Numbered from the stretch's first letter, positions 41,837 to 51,615 are shown. The stretch: DNA of 64,000 nucleotides from Candidatus Gastranaerophilales bacterium (GCA_928722015.1 CAKMWI010000011.1:228729-292728), one strand, 5' to 3'. Numbers and translations are program-made. The notes: generated by a model from the sequence alone, not told the origin.

Positions 41837-44267
41837 AGGTGTTTCCTCCATTATAAGTAGCTAACTTTGCTGATGTTATTTCAGGTTTCATTTTATTTAT
41901 CATAGAAATAACCTTATCACTATCCATGTTTCCTTTTTTAATAACCCCACAAAGAATTTTCAATTGATTATTACTAAACCTTCCTGCAGGGTTAGAGTCT
42001 AAATTTTCACAAATTTTATTCAAATCAAGTTTTTCAGCATAATCTTCCAAATAATATTTCATTATTGACTCTATATCATTGATATTGGCAGGTCCAACAT
42101 ATATTTTGATAAAATTTTGAACCAAATCATCATCAACTTTATCAGGACAATTTGTCGTACCAAAAATAGAAATTCTATTTTCACCATCTGAAATTAACTC
42201 TTTCATTTTAGCAAGAGATTTTGGTTTGTTGCGCATTCCTTCTATTTCGTCAATCTGAATAATTGTCCTTTCTTTTTTAAGAGCAAACCTTTCTTTTGCT
42301 TGAGATTCAACCTGACACAATTTTTTATAAATAAAATCATCAGGTAAAAAACTCTCTATAGAGTCAACTTTGTTAGACATACTTTGTTCTATTACAGCAG
42401 AAGCAAGTACAGTTTTTCCCGTACTGGTAGGACCATAAAAAAGAATTCCTGCCGGTGGAGTATAAGAACTTTTTTCTTTTTCCATCAAAACAGGGGTTAT
42501 AAATTCAGAAGTAAGTCTTTCTGTAATATGTTTATAACCAGCTAATCGGCCATAACCAAAACCTTTTTTAGGATTTAATATACCTCCAGGTTCCAGATAT
42601 TTCTTCAAAACATTTTTAAAGTCTTCAGTTGAAAGTTCATCATTTTTACTTTCTAAATCTTGATTATTTTTATTTAATTTTTTTTCTGATGCTTGTATTT
42701 TTTCGACTTCTTCTCTATGAATACTATCTTTTCTGTGAAGCCAAGCTTCATTAAATTCCTTTATTTGTTCTTTTGTCATAATTGAAATATTAGAAAGGAA
42801 AGACTTATTAGTAAACAACTCTCGGAAAGATTTTTCATCTAAATTATCAAGATCAATTTCCTTCCAAAAACGATGTTCTGATTCTTTAAAAACTTTAAAG
42901 GCATCAGGATAAGCTTCAATATTATTTTGCATTTCTTTAATAGATTCTGCAGCATTATGTGAAATAACTTCTCCCACCCCAAAATCAAAGAAATCATAAA
43001 TCGCCGTAAGCATAAAAGCATCTTTAAAAGCATCCTGCGCAAGCTGTTTGACATTAACATTTTCATTGTTCTTAAATTTATTGAAATTAGCCAACATCTT
43101 AGCACCAAAATTAAAAGCAAAACTATATCCAAGTTTAGTGGCATTATAATCTTCTAAAAGCCCCATAACGGATGAAATTATTTCCTTATCTGATTTTGGA
43201 ATATTTTCGTAAGCATGTTTAATCATTTCAGGGTCAAAAGAATCGCTAATTGTATTGGAACCTAAGTTAAACAACTCAGACAAATCTCCAATTCCTCCAA
43301 GAGCAGCTCTTAAACCAAAATATGAGGCAAATTCTATTGACTGCTGCTTAAGTGTCATATTATTTTCTCGAACTCGTTTTAAAAAACCTCTCCCCATTTT
43401 CTCTGTCAGCATAAAACTCAAAGAACCATGTGCTGCTGCACTGGCTTTAGCTATTCCGGCATTAGTCCCACCTCCAGAGGCTAATGAAGCACCGGTTGCA
43501 ACTGAAGCTGCATGTGAAACCCAACCGCCAACATCAACAAGGATTTTAGCACCTTCTGTTCCAATTACGGCAGCTGAAAACATTTCTTTCGCAGTGTATT
43601 CAGCAGCAGCCCAAAACGGAACTTGAAGATAATCCTGCATTTTCAAAAACATTATGCCCTGTAAAGGACGTAAAAGATATACATCCGTACTTCCCAGACT
43701 AAATGCACCTGCCCCTGCCGAAATTAATGAACATGCCGCAGCAAACCCGTGTACTAAATTTTTACAATATCTTTCCTCGTCCTTTGCTATCCCACCCAAA
43801 AATACAGGAGCAGTTTTTTTATCGTACTTATCTTCTTCTAAAAGTTCAAGATACTCCTTGAAAAAATTATAAAGTTGGGTATAACCCTTTATTTTAAAAT
43901 CAGTTTCTGGGGAATAGTCCTCTGAACTGAATAATTTTTCAAGTTCAGAAGATGATTTTTCAACCATAAATTTACAGAAATTCAGTTTAACAAGCGGATT
44001 TGTTTCAATTAATTTAAAATCCTCTACTGTACCAAAAATAGGTTTTTTATGGTCAAAATTATAATTAAAATATTCCTGCGAAGTTTTATAATCCTGAAGA
44101 AGTTTTTCTTTATTAAAAACATTTACCAGTTTACTTCCATCATTAGGATTATAATCCGAAATTAAATTATTATTGCCAGAATAATAAGATTCTTCCTGCT
44201 GTTTACGCTTTGTATAATTATTATAATCAGGTATAGGCTGTATAAATACTGGCTGCACTCTAAGCAT
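41829..44267 (-). CDS. Large AAA+ ATPase with hydrophobic central region
   Basis: An 812-residue protein starting MLRVQPVFIQP, which recalls the MLxVQ starts at 18.9-20.2 kb. The middle (about 190-330) is Ala/Gly-rich and hydrophobic (AAACSLISAGAGAFSLGS, GASLASGGGTNAG), suggesting membrane insertion. The AAA+ domain is near the C-terminus: GILFYGPTSTGKTVLASAV (Walker A), RTIIQIDEIEGM (Walker B), IFGTTNCP (sensor 1). No known family was matched for the central part. A longer frame runs to 44423 but overlaps the upstream gene; ATG 44267 has GAGG seven bases before it and is preferred. Confidence 0.75.
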   Translation of the reverse strand: MLRVQPVFIQPIPDYNNYTKRKQQEESYYSGNNNLISDYNPNDGSKLVNVFNKEKLLQDYKTSQEYFNYNFDHKKPIFGTVEDFKLIETNPLVKLNFCKFMVEKSSSELEKLFSSEDYSPETDFKIKGYTQLYNFFKEYLELLEEDKYDKKTAPVFLGGIAKDEERYCKNLVHGFAAACSLISAGAGAFSLGSTDVYLLRPLQGIMFLKMQDYLQVPFWAAAEYTAKEMFSAAVIGTEGAKILVDVGGWVSHAASVATGASLASGGGTNAGIAKASAAAHGSLSFMLTEKMGRGFLKRVRENNMTLKQQSIEFASYFGLRAALGGIGDLSELFNLGSNTISDSFDPEMIKHAYENIPKSDKEIISSVMGLLEDYNATKLGYSFAFNFGAKMLANFNKFKNNENVNVKQLAQDAFKDAFMLTAIYDFFDFGVGEVISHNAAESIKEMQNNIEAYPDAFKVFKESEHRFWKEIDLDNLDEKSFRELFTNKSFLSNISIMTKEQIKEFNEAWLHRKDSIHREEVEKIQASEKKLNKNNQDLESKNDELSTEDFKNVLKKYLEPGGILNPKKGFGYGRLAGYKHITERLTSEFITPVLMEKEKSSYTPPAGILFYGPTSTGKTVLASAVIEQSMSNKVDSIESFLPDDFIYKKLCQVESQAKERFALKKERTIIQIDEIEGMRNKPKSLAKMKELISDGENRISIFGTTNCPDKVDDDLVQNFIKIYVGPANINDIESIMKYYLEDYAEKLDLNKICENLDSNPAGRFSNNQLKILCGVIKKGNMDSDKVISMINKMKPEITSAKLATYNGGNTYG

Positions 44268-44271
44268 ATTA

Positions 44272-45474
44272 TTATGCCTCATTAGATAAATGTTCAAACA
44301 ATTCAGATATCCAATCAGCCAATCCAGAACCTCCACTCGGAATCTCAGGCGCATCAGGAGCACCACTATCAAGCAAATCTGCATCAGTATCAGTATCAGT
44401 ATGAACACCAGCTTCACCAGCATTTATATGATGAGATGACAATTTTGCTATAAAATCATCCATAGAATCTATATGTACCATAGAAGCATACTCAGGAACA
44501 TTTTCAGAAATATATCTTTGCAAATTCATATCATTTACAAATTCAGCAATATTTGCAAGAGTTTTATCATCAATATTATGAGATTTTAATGCCTCTGCAA
44601 GATGTTCATCAATAGAAACATGAGTAACATTACCATGTGCATCATGGAAGGAAATAACTTTATTCCCAAATATATCATAAGTATTTTCATCATGACGTCC
44701 GGCTACATAATCTCTTATTTTTTCCGCAAGATTCCTATCATCATTAGGAAGAATTTTTTGTGGCAAATAACCATATAACGCATTATATTCTTCAGGAGTC
44801 ATTTCATATTGTGTAATAAAATTTTCTCTCGTAATAGCCGGAGCGATAGGAACATGCTGAGCCCAATCTGGATCCCATGGATTTATCGGATAACCTGAAC
44901 CAAAATTAGGAATTGAAACACTATGAAGCTCGCCATCGATTTTCATAGCAGATATATTGCGACTAGGATCAATAAATATTCCATTTTCTTTGTCTATATA
45001 TTTATTGTTAAGCAAATCTATATCAATATTGCCATCTTCACTTTTGTACACACCCTTTGCCGCATCTGCATATTGAATTTTTGAAGGATCAATATTTATT
45101 GGGGTTCCTTCTATAGATAATTCACCCGTTTCCGCATTAGCATGAATTTTTGACTCCACAAAATCGCGTGTACTCATAAAATAAGTTCCATCAGGTAAAA
45201 ATATATCTTCCGAACTTTGATTTCCCGCAAGAGCAGAGGTAACCCCTATACCTAATAAAAGCGGTACCCCTACAAACCCAGCTCCAACTAATACATCTTT
45301 AACTGTCATTCCGCTATCAGCTTTTTCAGATTTACCAGAAAAAGAAACATTAGAAGTTTTTATAAACATATCCGGTTTTGTTTGTAAATCGACTCGAGGT
45401 TGAAAATTGTTATTACCTGCAAAAGTAATATTAGGTTGAATAAACGGTTTTACCGTCGAAAATTGAATATGCAT
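44272..45474 (-). CDS. FxG-motif protein with one membrane segment, unknown
   Basis: A 400-residue acidic protein with two copies of the motif, ITFAG at 16-20 and VSFSG at 43-47. One hydrophobic helix follows (about 60-82, VLVGAGFVGVPLLLGIGVTSAL), then a long polar region rich in Asp, Asn and His (DGTYFMSTRDFVESK, NIDLLNNKY, DIFGNKVISFHDAHGN). It ends with a Gly/Ser-rich tail. No family was recognised. The C-terminal part reads like an extracellular or periplasmic module with a coat of acidic residues. ATG 45474 follows AGGAGTGA; the ATG at 45501 lacks a site. It heads the leftward three-gene operon with the big ATPase. Confidence 0.72.
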   Translation of the reverse strand: MHIQFSTVKPFIQPNITFAGNNNFQPRVDLQTKPDMFIKTSNVSFSGKSEKADSGMTVKDVLVGAGFVGVPLLLGIGVTSALAGNQSSEDIFLPDGTYFMSTRDFVESKIHANAETGELSIEGTPINIDPSKIQYADAAKGVYKSEDGNIDIDLLNNKYIDKENGIFIDPSRNISAMKIDGELHSVSIPNFGSGYPINPWDPDWAQHVPIAPAITRENFITQYEMTPEEYNALYGYLPQKILPNDDRNLAEKIRDYVAGRHDENTYDIFGNKVISFHDAHGNVTHVSIDEHLAEALKSHNIDDKTLANIAEFVNDMNLQRYISENVPEYASMVHIDSMDDFIAKLSSHHINAGEAGVHTDTDTDADLLDSGAPDAPEIPSGGSGLADWISELFEHLSNEA

Positions 45475-45585
45475 AAAATCACTCCTAAATATAATATCCA
45501 CACTATTTTCTATAGTATAAAACTAAGAAAATATTTTTTTGATTTTTAAAACTTTAAATTTACAAAAATTAATAAAAATTATACT

Positions 45586-46584
45586 CTAAAATCGACCTTC
45601 ACAAGGTTCAAAACAAAAATTACAACAACCATTTGACAAGTTGTATTCTAACAGATTATAACCATCACGTATAATAACAGGTTTCGAACAATTTTTACAA
45701 TAAGTACTTGAAGTTTTAGTATTTGATAAATTTCCGGTATAAACATATTTTAAACCGACATCAGATGCTATTTTGTATGCTTTTAAAAGCGTCGAAAATT
45801 CTGTATGTTTTCTTTCGGAAAATTTATATCTAGGGAAAAATGCACTAAAATGAAGTGGAACATCATCACCTAAATTATTCAAAATCCAGCTACATTGATT
45901 AGTTAACATTTGTTCGCTGTCATTTTCTCCCTCAATTAGCATTGTAGTTAATTCAAGCCAGCATTTTGTTTCTTGCTTTACATATTTTATTGTTTCTAAA
46001 ACAGGTTCCAAATGTGCATGGCAATTTTTTGAGTAAAATTCTTCGCTAAAGCCTTTTAAATCAATATTTGCAGCATCCATATATTTAAAAAATTCTTTAG
46101 CCGGTTCATGATTTATATATCCAGATGTTACTGCAACTGTTTTAATTCCAAATTCGGAACACAATTTTGCAGTATCAATTGCATATTCAAAAAATATTAT
46201 CGGATCATTATAAGTAAATGCAACACTCTTACAGGCATATTCTTGAGCAATTCTAACAATTTCTTGCGGAGAAGTTTTATTTAACAAATGGTTATCCGAC
46301 CTGCTTTTAGTCGTTTGCCAATTTTGACAAAATTGGCAACCCATATTACAACCTAAAGTTCCAAAAGACAAAACTGAACTATTCGGATAAAAATGATAAA
46401 GTGGTTTTTTCTCAATAGGATCAATAGCAAGTCCTGTATTATAACCGTATGTATCCAAAACAATCTCACCATTTATATTTTTTCTTACATGGCAAAATCC
46501 TTCCTGACCTTCTTTTAGGATACAATTCCTAGGACAAATCGTACACTGAACCTTATCATTCTTTAGAATGTTTTGATATTTCAT
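45586..46584 (-). CDS. amrS: AmmeMemoRadiSam system radical SAM enzyme
   Basis: A 332-residue radical SAM protein. It begins with a Cys-rich module (CTICPRNCILKEGQEGFCHV), then the cluster-binding CNMGCQFCQNW, AFTYNDPIIFFEYAID and AANIDLKGFSEEFY. The family resembles pyruvate-formate-lyase activase and is typically encoded with Memo and AMMECR1 proteins, as here. The reaction is unknown. The C-terminus has a second Cys set (YCKNCSKP, NGCCNFC), perhaps a zinc finger. ATG 46584 is chosen from the conserved start; only 21 bases separate it from the divergent partner gene. Confidence 0.9.
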   Translation of the reverse strand: MKYQNILKNDKVQCTICPRNCILKEGQEGFCHVRKNINGEIVLDTYGYNTGLAIDPIEKKPLYHFYPNSSVLSFGTLGCNMGCQFCQNWQTTKSRSDNHLLNKTSPQEIVRIAQEYACKSVAFTYNDPIIFFEYAIDTAKLCSEFGIKTVAVTSGYINHEPAKEFFKYMDAANIDLKGFSEEFYSKNCHAHLEPVLETIKYVKQETKCWLELTTMLIEGENDSEQMLTNQCSWILNNLGDDVPLHFSAFFPRYKFSERKHTEFSTLLKAYKIASDVGLKYVYTGNLSNTKTSSTYCKNCSKPVIIRDGYNLLEYNLSNGCCNFCFEPCEGRF

Positions 46585-46605
46585 AAAATATATTATAATA
46601 CTTTT
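46585..46605. promoter_or_regulatory. Palindromic bidirectional promoter of amrS and Memo-AMMECR1
   Basis: The whole gap between the two divergent ATG codons is 21 bases. Its centre, TATTATAATA (46591-46600), is its own reverse complement and supplies a TATAAT on each strand: 46594-46599 for the rightward gene (six bases before ATG) and 46592-46597 for the leftward gene (seven bases). There is no room for ribosome sites, so both messages should be leaderless. Any -35 elements would lie inside the opposite gene. Confidence 0.7.
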
Positions 46606-47943
46606 ATGAAAAAAATTAAACAACCATCTGTAGCAGGAACATTTTATACTGCTAACAGTAAAGATTTAAAAGAACAAATAACAAACTTTGCAAAAGAAAA
46701 TAAAAATCAATATGTAATATCTACAAGAACCGTTATAGTTCCTCATGCAGGTTTGATATATTCAGGACGGCTGGCTTATGAAGGTATTAATCAACTTGAT
46801 AAAAATCTAAAAAATATTTTTATATTTGCACCTGCACACAGAGTAGGGTTTTCAGGACTCGCACTTACAAGCTTTGACAGTTGGGAAACTCCACTCGGGC
46901 ATATTGACATAAACCAAGACATAAATAAAGAACTAGCAAATAAATTTAATGCAAATTTCAACGATGATGCAATCCAGCCTGAACATTCCATAGAAGTTCA
47001 AATTCCTATTATTCAGTCTATTTTTCCTAATATAAAAATTATTCCAATTCTCATTGGCAGGCAAAACCCTGAACTAATCGAGCAGATAATTTCTTATTAT
47101 TACCCAAATAAAGAGAATGGTTTTATCATTTCATCAGACTTAAGCCATTTTCTATCAGATGATGAAGCTGTAAAAACAGACAGCGTTACAGCTTACATGA
47201 TTGAAACAGGAGCTGTAGGAAGTTTTACACATGAACAAGCATGCGGAGCAACAGGAATTATTGGCTTGGTTAAATTTGCAAATAAAAATAATTTTTCTCT
47301 GATTAGAATAGATATGACAAATTCTTCAGCCGTAACTAATGATTTTTCAAGCGTTGTTGGCTATGGTTGCTGGTTTTTATATGAAGGAAGTAAAAATAAA
47401 TTTTTGAAAGAATATTATTCAAAATTTATAATTGATATATGCGCTTTAACAATAAAATCACAATTTATCAAACAAGAAGTTCATATTAAATACCCGCAAG
47501 TATTTAGCCAATACGGGGCAAGTTTCGTAACTCTTGAAAAAAATAACAATCTCAGAGGATGTATAGGTTCAATCATTGCTCGAAAATCACTAATAGTGGA
47601 TTTAGTTTCTAATGCTCAAAATGCAGCATTCAAAGACCCAAGGTTTAATCCGGTTCAAAAAGAAGAATTAGATACATTAAAAATAGCCGTATCACTACTT
47701 TCCGAACCTAAACCAATAGATTTTCAAGATGAAGAAGATTTATTAAATCAAATCAAACCATACCAAGATGGGATTATTATACAGGAAGGCAATTATCAAG
47801 CAGTTTATTTACCGTCCGTGTGGGAACAAATTCCTGATAAAAAAGAATTTTTAAATTCATTAAAAATAAAAGCTGGACTACAACCGGACTATTTTTCAAA
47901 AACCTTTGCAGCATATAAATTTACAACTGAATATATAAAATAA
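46606..47943 (+). CDS. Memo-AMMECR1 fusion (AmmeMemoRadiSam proteins B and A)
   Basis: A 445-residue fusion. The N-terminal Memo-like half (about 1-260) has PSVAGTFYTAN, VIVPHAGLIYSGRLAYEG, APAHRVGFSG and ISSDLSHFL, with the His residues expected for metal binding. The C-terminal AMMECR1 half (about 280-445) has FVTLEKNNNLRGCIGSI, the LRGCIG signature of the family, and DPRFNPVQKEEL. Together with AmrS it forms the AmmeMemoRadiSam set, conserved in anaerobes but without a proven function. ATG 46606 is preferred because family homology begins at KKIKQPSVAG and the TATAAT lies six bases before it. Confidence 0.9.
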   Translation: MKKIKQPSVAGTFYTANSKDLKEQITNFAKENKNQYVISTRTVIVPHAGLIYSGRLAYEGINQLDKNLKNIFIFAPAHRVGFSGLALTSFDSWETPLGHIDINQDINKELANKFNANFNDDAIQPEHSIEVQIPIIQSIFPNIKIIPILIGRQNPELIEQIISYYYPNKENGFIISSDLSHFLSDDEAVKTDSVTAYMIETGAVGSFTHEQACGATGIIGLVKFANKNNFSLIRIDMTNSSAVTNDFSSVVGYGCWFLYEGSKNKFLKEYYSKFIIDICALTIKSQFIKQEVHIKYPQVFSQYGASFVTLEKNNNLRGCIGSIIARKSLIVDLVSNAQNAAFKDPRFNPVQKEELDTLKIAVSLLSEPKPIDFQDEEDLLNQIKPYQDGIIIQEGNYQAVYLPSVWEQIPDKKEFLNSLKIKAGLQPDYFSKTFAAYKFTTEYIK

Positions 47944-48050
47944 TTTTATAAAATTATTTAAATTAAAAAATGACAACTCACTTAATCAATTTACAATATA
48001 TAAAAAAAACAATATAATAAAATTTATTGTAAAAATATTAAGGAGATTAT

Positions 48051-51000
48051 ATGGAAGGAATTAAGAAAAAATTTGGTCCTTTAGCCAATATTGAATTTGA
48101 TAAACTATTTGTTGGTCAAATATTCTCTCACTTTGCAGATGCAATAGTACAATTTTTACTTGTAGCAATATTGCTGAAATATTCCGCGAGTGCAGGTAAA
48201 TCTATTGCAACAATGTTTTTTGTGTTTATGTTACCTCAATTTATATTGAGTCCTTTTTCCGGAGCAATATGCGACAGATTTTCAAGAAAAGCTATCCTGT
48301 CTATAAGCTGTTTTTACAGAACATTCGTCATTGCTGCAATAATAACTCTATTACCATATTACATCTCCGACAATATCATTTTAATATCTGCATTTTTACT
48401 AGGTTGTGGAGCAGCATTTTTCTATCCTGCCAAAATGGCTTCTGTTACTAATATTATTAAAAGCTCACAATTAAAATTTGCAAATGCCCTCACAGCATCT
48501 ATTGGCGCAATCGCACTTTTACTCGGGGCTTTCATTGCAAATTTTCTGACAAAGTTCGGAATTGCTACAGCATTTATGAATATTGGAATAATGTATATGA
48601 TAGCCGGAGTCCTAACAGGAATTATAAAATTTGAAATTCCGCAAAATTATTTTGTCAGAAAAGAAAATGATATAAAAATAGCTTTAAAATATTTAGAAAC
48701 TCATAAAAGAGCATTTTATCTTGTAATCCTTTCTATATGCTTGCAATTTATTGTTGCAGTTTTTTCAAACAGCTTGAATGCTTTAATTACAGATTATTAC
48801 GGCTTAAGTTTTTCAGATTTAACATATTTAAGAACAATTTTGGGGATTGGGATTGTAACAGGTATGGCTGTAGCTATTTATTTCTCAAGATTAATGCGAA
48901 TTCCGCATCTGTTTGCCAGTGCTTTCATCATATTATGTATTGCATTGATTACTGCCCCGCTATGTAGAAGTGTAAATAGTGCCTGGATTTGGCTATTACC
49001 TATTGGTATGGCAGACGCAGTAGTACTTGTTATGTTAGATACAATTCTTCAAAAAGTTACTCATGACAGGGTACGTGGTAAAGTTTTCGGTCTACAGCTT
49101 ACATGTTCAACTTTCAGTTTTTTAGCAGGAACAGCCATTGTTGCAAATATTATAGGATTTATTAATCCGTTAAATGTATTTAAAGGCATTGCATTTTTAT
49201 CATTTATATTAGCCGCTATAATACTAATATTTGACAAATCGTTCAGATACTTCTTATTAAAAGCTACTTTAGGTCAGATTTTTTTAATCCTTTTCAGATA
49301 CCGAGTTGAAGGAGCTGAAAATATTCCAAGGAAAGGAAAAGTCATACTGGCAGGGAACCATACAGGTCATCTTGATCCTTTTATTATACAAATGGCAACA
49401 AACCGTCAACTTTGGTTTGTAACAGGACCTGCAGCTTTTAAAGTTCCTATTATCAGACACTTATTAAAATATTATAATGTTTTACCGCTAAAATTCGGTA
49501 AAGGAATAGAAGCAATAGAATCAGCAGTTCAAAAACTAAATTCAGGAGAAGCTGTAATAATTTTTCCGGAAGGGAAATTTACCACAGACGGCAATATTTG
49601 CAAATTCAACCGTGGTGTTGGCATTATGGCAAAAGAAACCAAAGCCCCGATTGTTCCATTTGCAATAAAAGGTGGATTTGAATCCTGGGGAAGAAATCGT
49701 GCCTTACCCAGATTGTTCAATACTATAATAATTCAATTCGGGCAACCAATTACCGATTGTGATTATAATGAATCTACTCCTGAAAAAGAAATTGCACATG
49801 AACTACAAACAAGAGTAAATTTTATGAAGAAATCTCTCGAAAGACGTGCATTCTATAAGATTGATCGTAAACTTTACTCTAACTTTCTCGATTTAATGCA
49901 GGAAAAAGGTGATATCTACGGACAGGTCAAAGCATTAAGCATTAAAACAAAAAATGGTTATGAATCTCTAAGTTATCTGGAAATTGGCAGAAGAGCTAAA
50001 AAATTCGCCAATTATTTAATTGAAAATATGAATACCAAACGAGGTGAACGAATTGCTATAATATGTGAATCCAGACCTGAATTTTCTATTGGAGTATTTG
50101 CCTCTATCCAAACAGGTGCAACGATTGTACCGTTAGACGTTAAATTAACCGTTTCAGAACACACAAATATTTTAAACGACTGCAATCCGAGATTATTGTT
50201 TTGTTCAAGTCATTATTTAGAACATGCAATAGAAGTAAAAAATAATGTTAAATCAATTGAAGAAATTTTTGTTCTGGATGATGAAGAAAATAAAAATAAT
50301 GAAATATACTCACAACCAAACATTCATTTAGTATCCACCTTAAATGCCGATATTGAAAAAGATATAGGTAGTCCTCGTTCTTTAGATGAAACAGCATTAA
50401 TTGTCTATACATCAGGCACAACAGGAAATCCAAAAGGAGTAATGATTAGCTTTGGAAATATATATTCTCAACTTCGCGACTTTGAATATATGTTTAAACT
50501 AAGTAACAAACACACTTTATTATCTATACTACCACTTAACCATTTACTTGAACTTGATTGTGGTTTTTTTGGAATGTTATATATGGGTGCCAAAATTGTA
50601 TACATTAAATCTCTTAATCCTAAAGAACTTACCACTACAATGAAAGAAAAAGGAATTACAAACATGATAGTAGTTCCTCTTGTTGCTAAAATGTTAAAAA
50701 ATAGTATTGATAAACAAATCAAAAAACAACCTAAAGCAGCGCAAAATACATTCAAAATTCTATATGCATTGGCAAAATTTATGCCACGCGGAATCCGTCG
50801 GCTTATGTTCAAATCAATTATTGATGGTTTAGGTGGAAAACTCGAATGTTTCATTTGCGGCGGAGCACCATTAGAAGATAGTGTAGCCGAATTTTTTGAA
50901 AGAATTGGGGTTCCGGTATTTCAAGGGTATGGACTGACTGAGACATCACCAACAATTTCCACAAACAGATACGGTCATTCAAAAATCGGTACTGTTGGCA

Positions 51001-51560
51001 AGCCATTACCTTCTGTGAGAGTAAAAATTGCAGATAACGGAGAAATCCTTGCTTCAGGTCCTAATGTTATGCAAGGCTATTATAATAAACCGGAAATGAC
51101 TGCAGAAGTAATTGATGAAGATGGTTGGTTTCATACCGGAGATATAGGAGAAATTGATAAACAAGGATATATTAAAATAACTGGTAGAATTAAAAATATG
51201 ATTGTCCTTGGTGGCGGTAAGAAAATTTTTCCTGAAGAAGTCGAAGCTGTTTTAGAAACATCCGAACTTATAAAAGAAGTTTGTGTAATGTCATTAACAA
51301 TAAAATCAGGTAACAAAGCCGGAACAGAAGAAGTTGGTGCAATTATTGTTCCAAACGACGAATTACAAAAACAATCTGACGAAGAAATTCAAAACATATT
51401 GGAAAAAGAGGTAAAAAGACTTGCTGAAACAAATCTTGCCCCTTATAAAGCCCCAACAGTTATAATTCTCCATCGGGAAGAACTGCCAAAAACCTCAACA
51501 AGAAAAGTAAAAAGAAAAGATTTAAAAGAATGGTATGACCAACAAGTTATTACCAAATAA
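48051..51560 (+). CDS. LplT - PlsC - acyl-ACP ligase fusion (lysophospholipid recycling)
   Basis: A 1169-residue three-part protein. Residues 1-410 are an MFS transporter like LplT, which flips lysophospholipids inward. Residues about 430-620 are a PlsC acyltransferase (GNHTGHLDPFIIQ and IIFPEGKFTTDG). Residues about 640-1169 are an AMP-forming acyl-ACP ligase like Aas (LIVYTSGTTGNPKGVMISF, GYGLTETSP, GWFHTGDIGEID, TSTRKVKRKDL). In E. coli lplT and aas are adjacent genes; here they are one chain. It would import lysophospholipid and re-acylate it using free fatty acid. An AAGGAG site precedes the ATG. A fragment of a relative of its last 200 residues lies at 4162-4767. Confidence 0.93.
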   Translation: MEGIKKKFGPLANIEFDKLFVGQIFSHFADAIVQFLLVAILLKYSASAGKSIATMFFVFMLPQFILSPFSGAICDRFSRKAILSISCFYRTFVIAAIITLLPYYISDNIILISAFLLGCGAAFFYPAKMASVTNIIKSSQLKFANALTASIGAIALLLGAFIANFLTKFGIATAFMNIGIMYMIAGVLTGIIKFEIPQNYFVRKENDIKIALKYLETHKRAFYLVILSICLQFIVAVFSNSLNALITDYYGLSFSDLTYLRTILGIGIVTGMAVAIYFSRLMRIPHLFASAFIILCIALITAPLCRSVNSAWIWLLPIGMADAVVLVMLDTILQKVTHDRVRGKVFGLQLTCSTFSFLAGTAIVANIIGFINPLNVFKGIAFLSFILAAIILIFDKSFRYFLLKATLGQIFLILFRYRVEGAENIPRKGKVILAGNHTGHLDPFIIQMATNRQLWFVTGPAAFKVPIIRHLLKYYNVLPLKFGKGIEAIESAVQKLNSGEAVIIFPEGKFTTDGNICKFNRGVGIMAKETKAPIVPFAIKGGFESWGRNRALPRLFNTIIIQFGQPITDCDYNESTPEKEIAHELQTRVNFMKKSLERRAFYKIDRKLYSNFLDLMQEKGDIYGQVKALSIKTKNGYESLSYLEIGRRAKKFANYLIENMNTKRGERIAIICESRPEFSIGVFASIQTGATIVPLDVKLTVSEHTNILNDCNPRLLFCSSHYLEHAIEVKNNVKSIEEIFVLDDEENKNNEIYSQPNIHLVSTLNADIEKDIGSPRSLDETALIVYTSGTTGNPKGVMISFGNIYSQLRDFEYMFKLSNKHTLLSILPLNHLLELDCGFFGMLYMGAKIVYIKSLNPKELTTTMKEKGITNMIVVPLVAKMLKNSIDKQIKKQPKAAQNTFKILYALAKFMPRGIRRLMFKSIIDGLGGKLECFICGGAPLEDSVAEFFERIGVPVFQGYGLTETSPTISTNRYGHSKIGTVGKPLPSVRVKIADNGEILASGPNVMQGYYNKPEMTAEVIDEDGWFHTGDIGEIDKQGYIKITGRIKNMIVLGGGKKIFPEEVEAVLETSELIKEVCVMSLTIKSGNKAGTEEVGAIIVPNDELQKQSDEEIQNILEKEVKRLAETNLAPYKAPTVIILHREELPKTSTRKVKRKDLKEWYDQQVITK

Positions 51561-51615
51561 ATTACTCAAAATATAAACCTGATACAGACATAAAATTACC
51601 GGAATCCAAACTTTA

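Noticed and set aside
43255..43872. Open frames on the + strand rich in Pro and Ala
   Set aside because: They are exactly antisense to the Ala/Gly-rich part of the 812-residue ATPase and have no ribosome sites.
44268..44423. N-terminal extension of the 812-residue ATPase
   Set aside because: The 52 extra residues are another frame of the end of the upstream gene. The ATG at 44267 has a GAGG site at proper distance.
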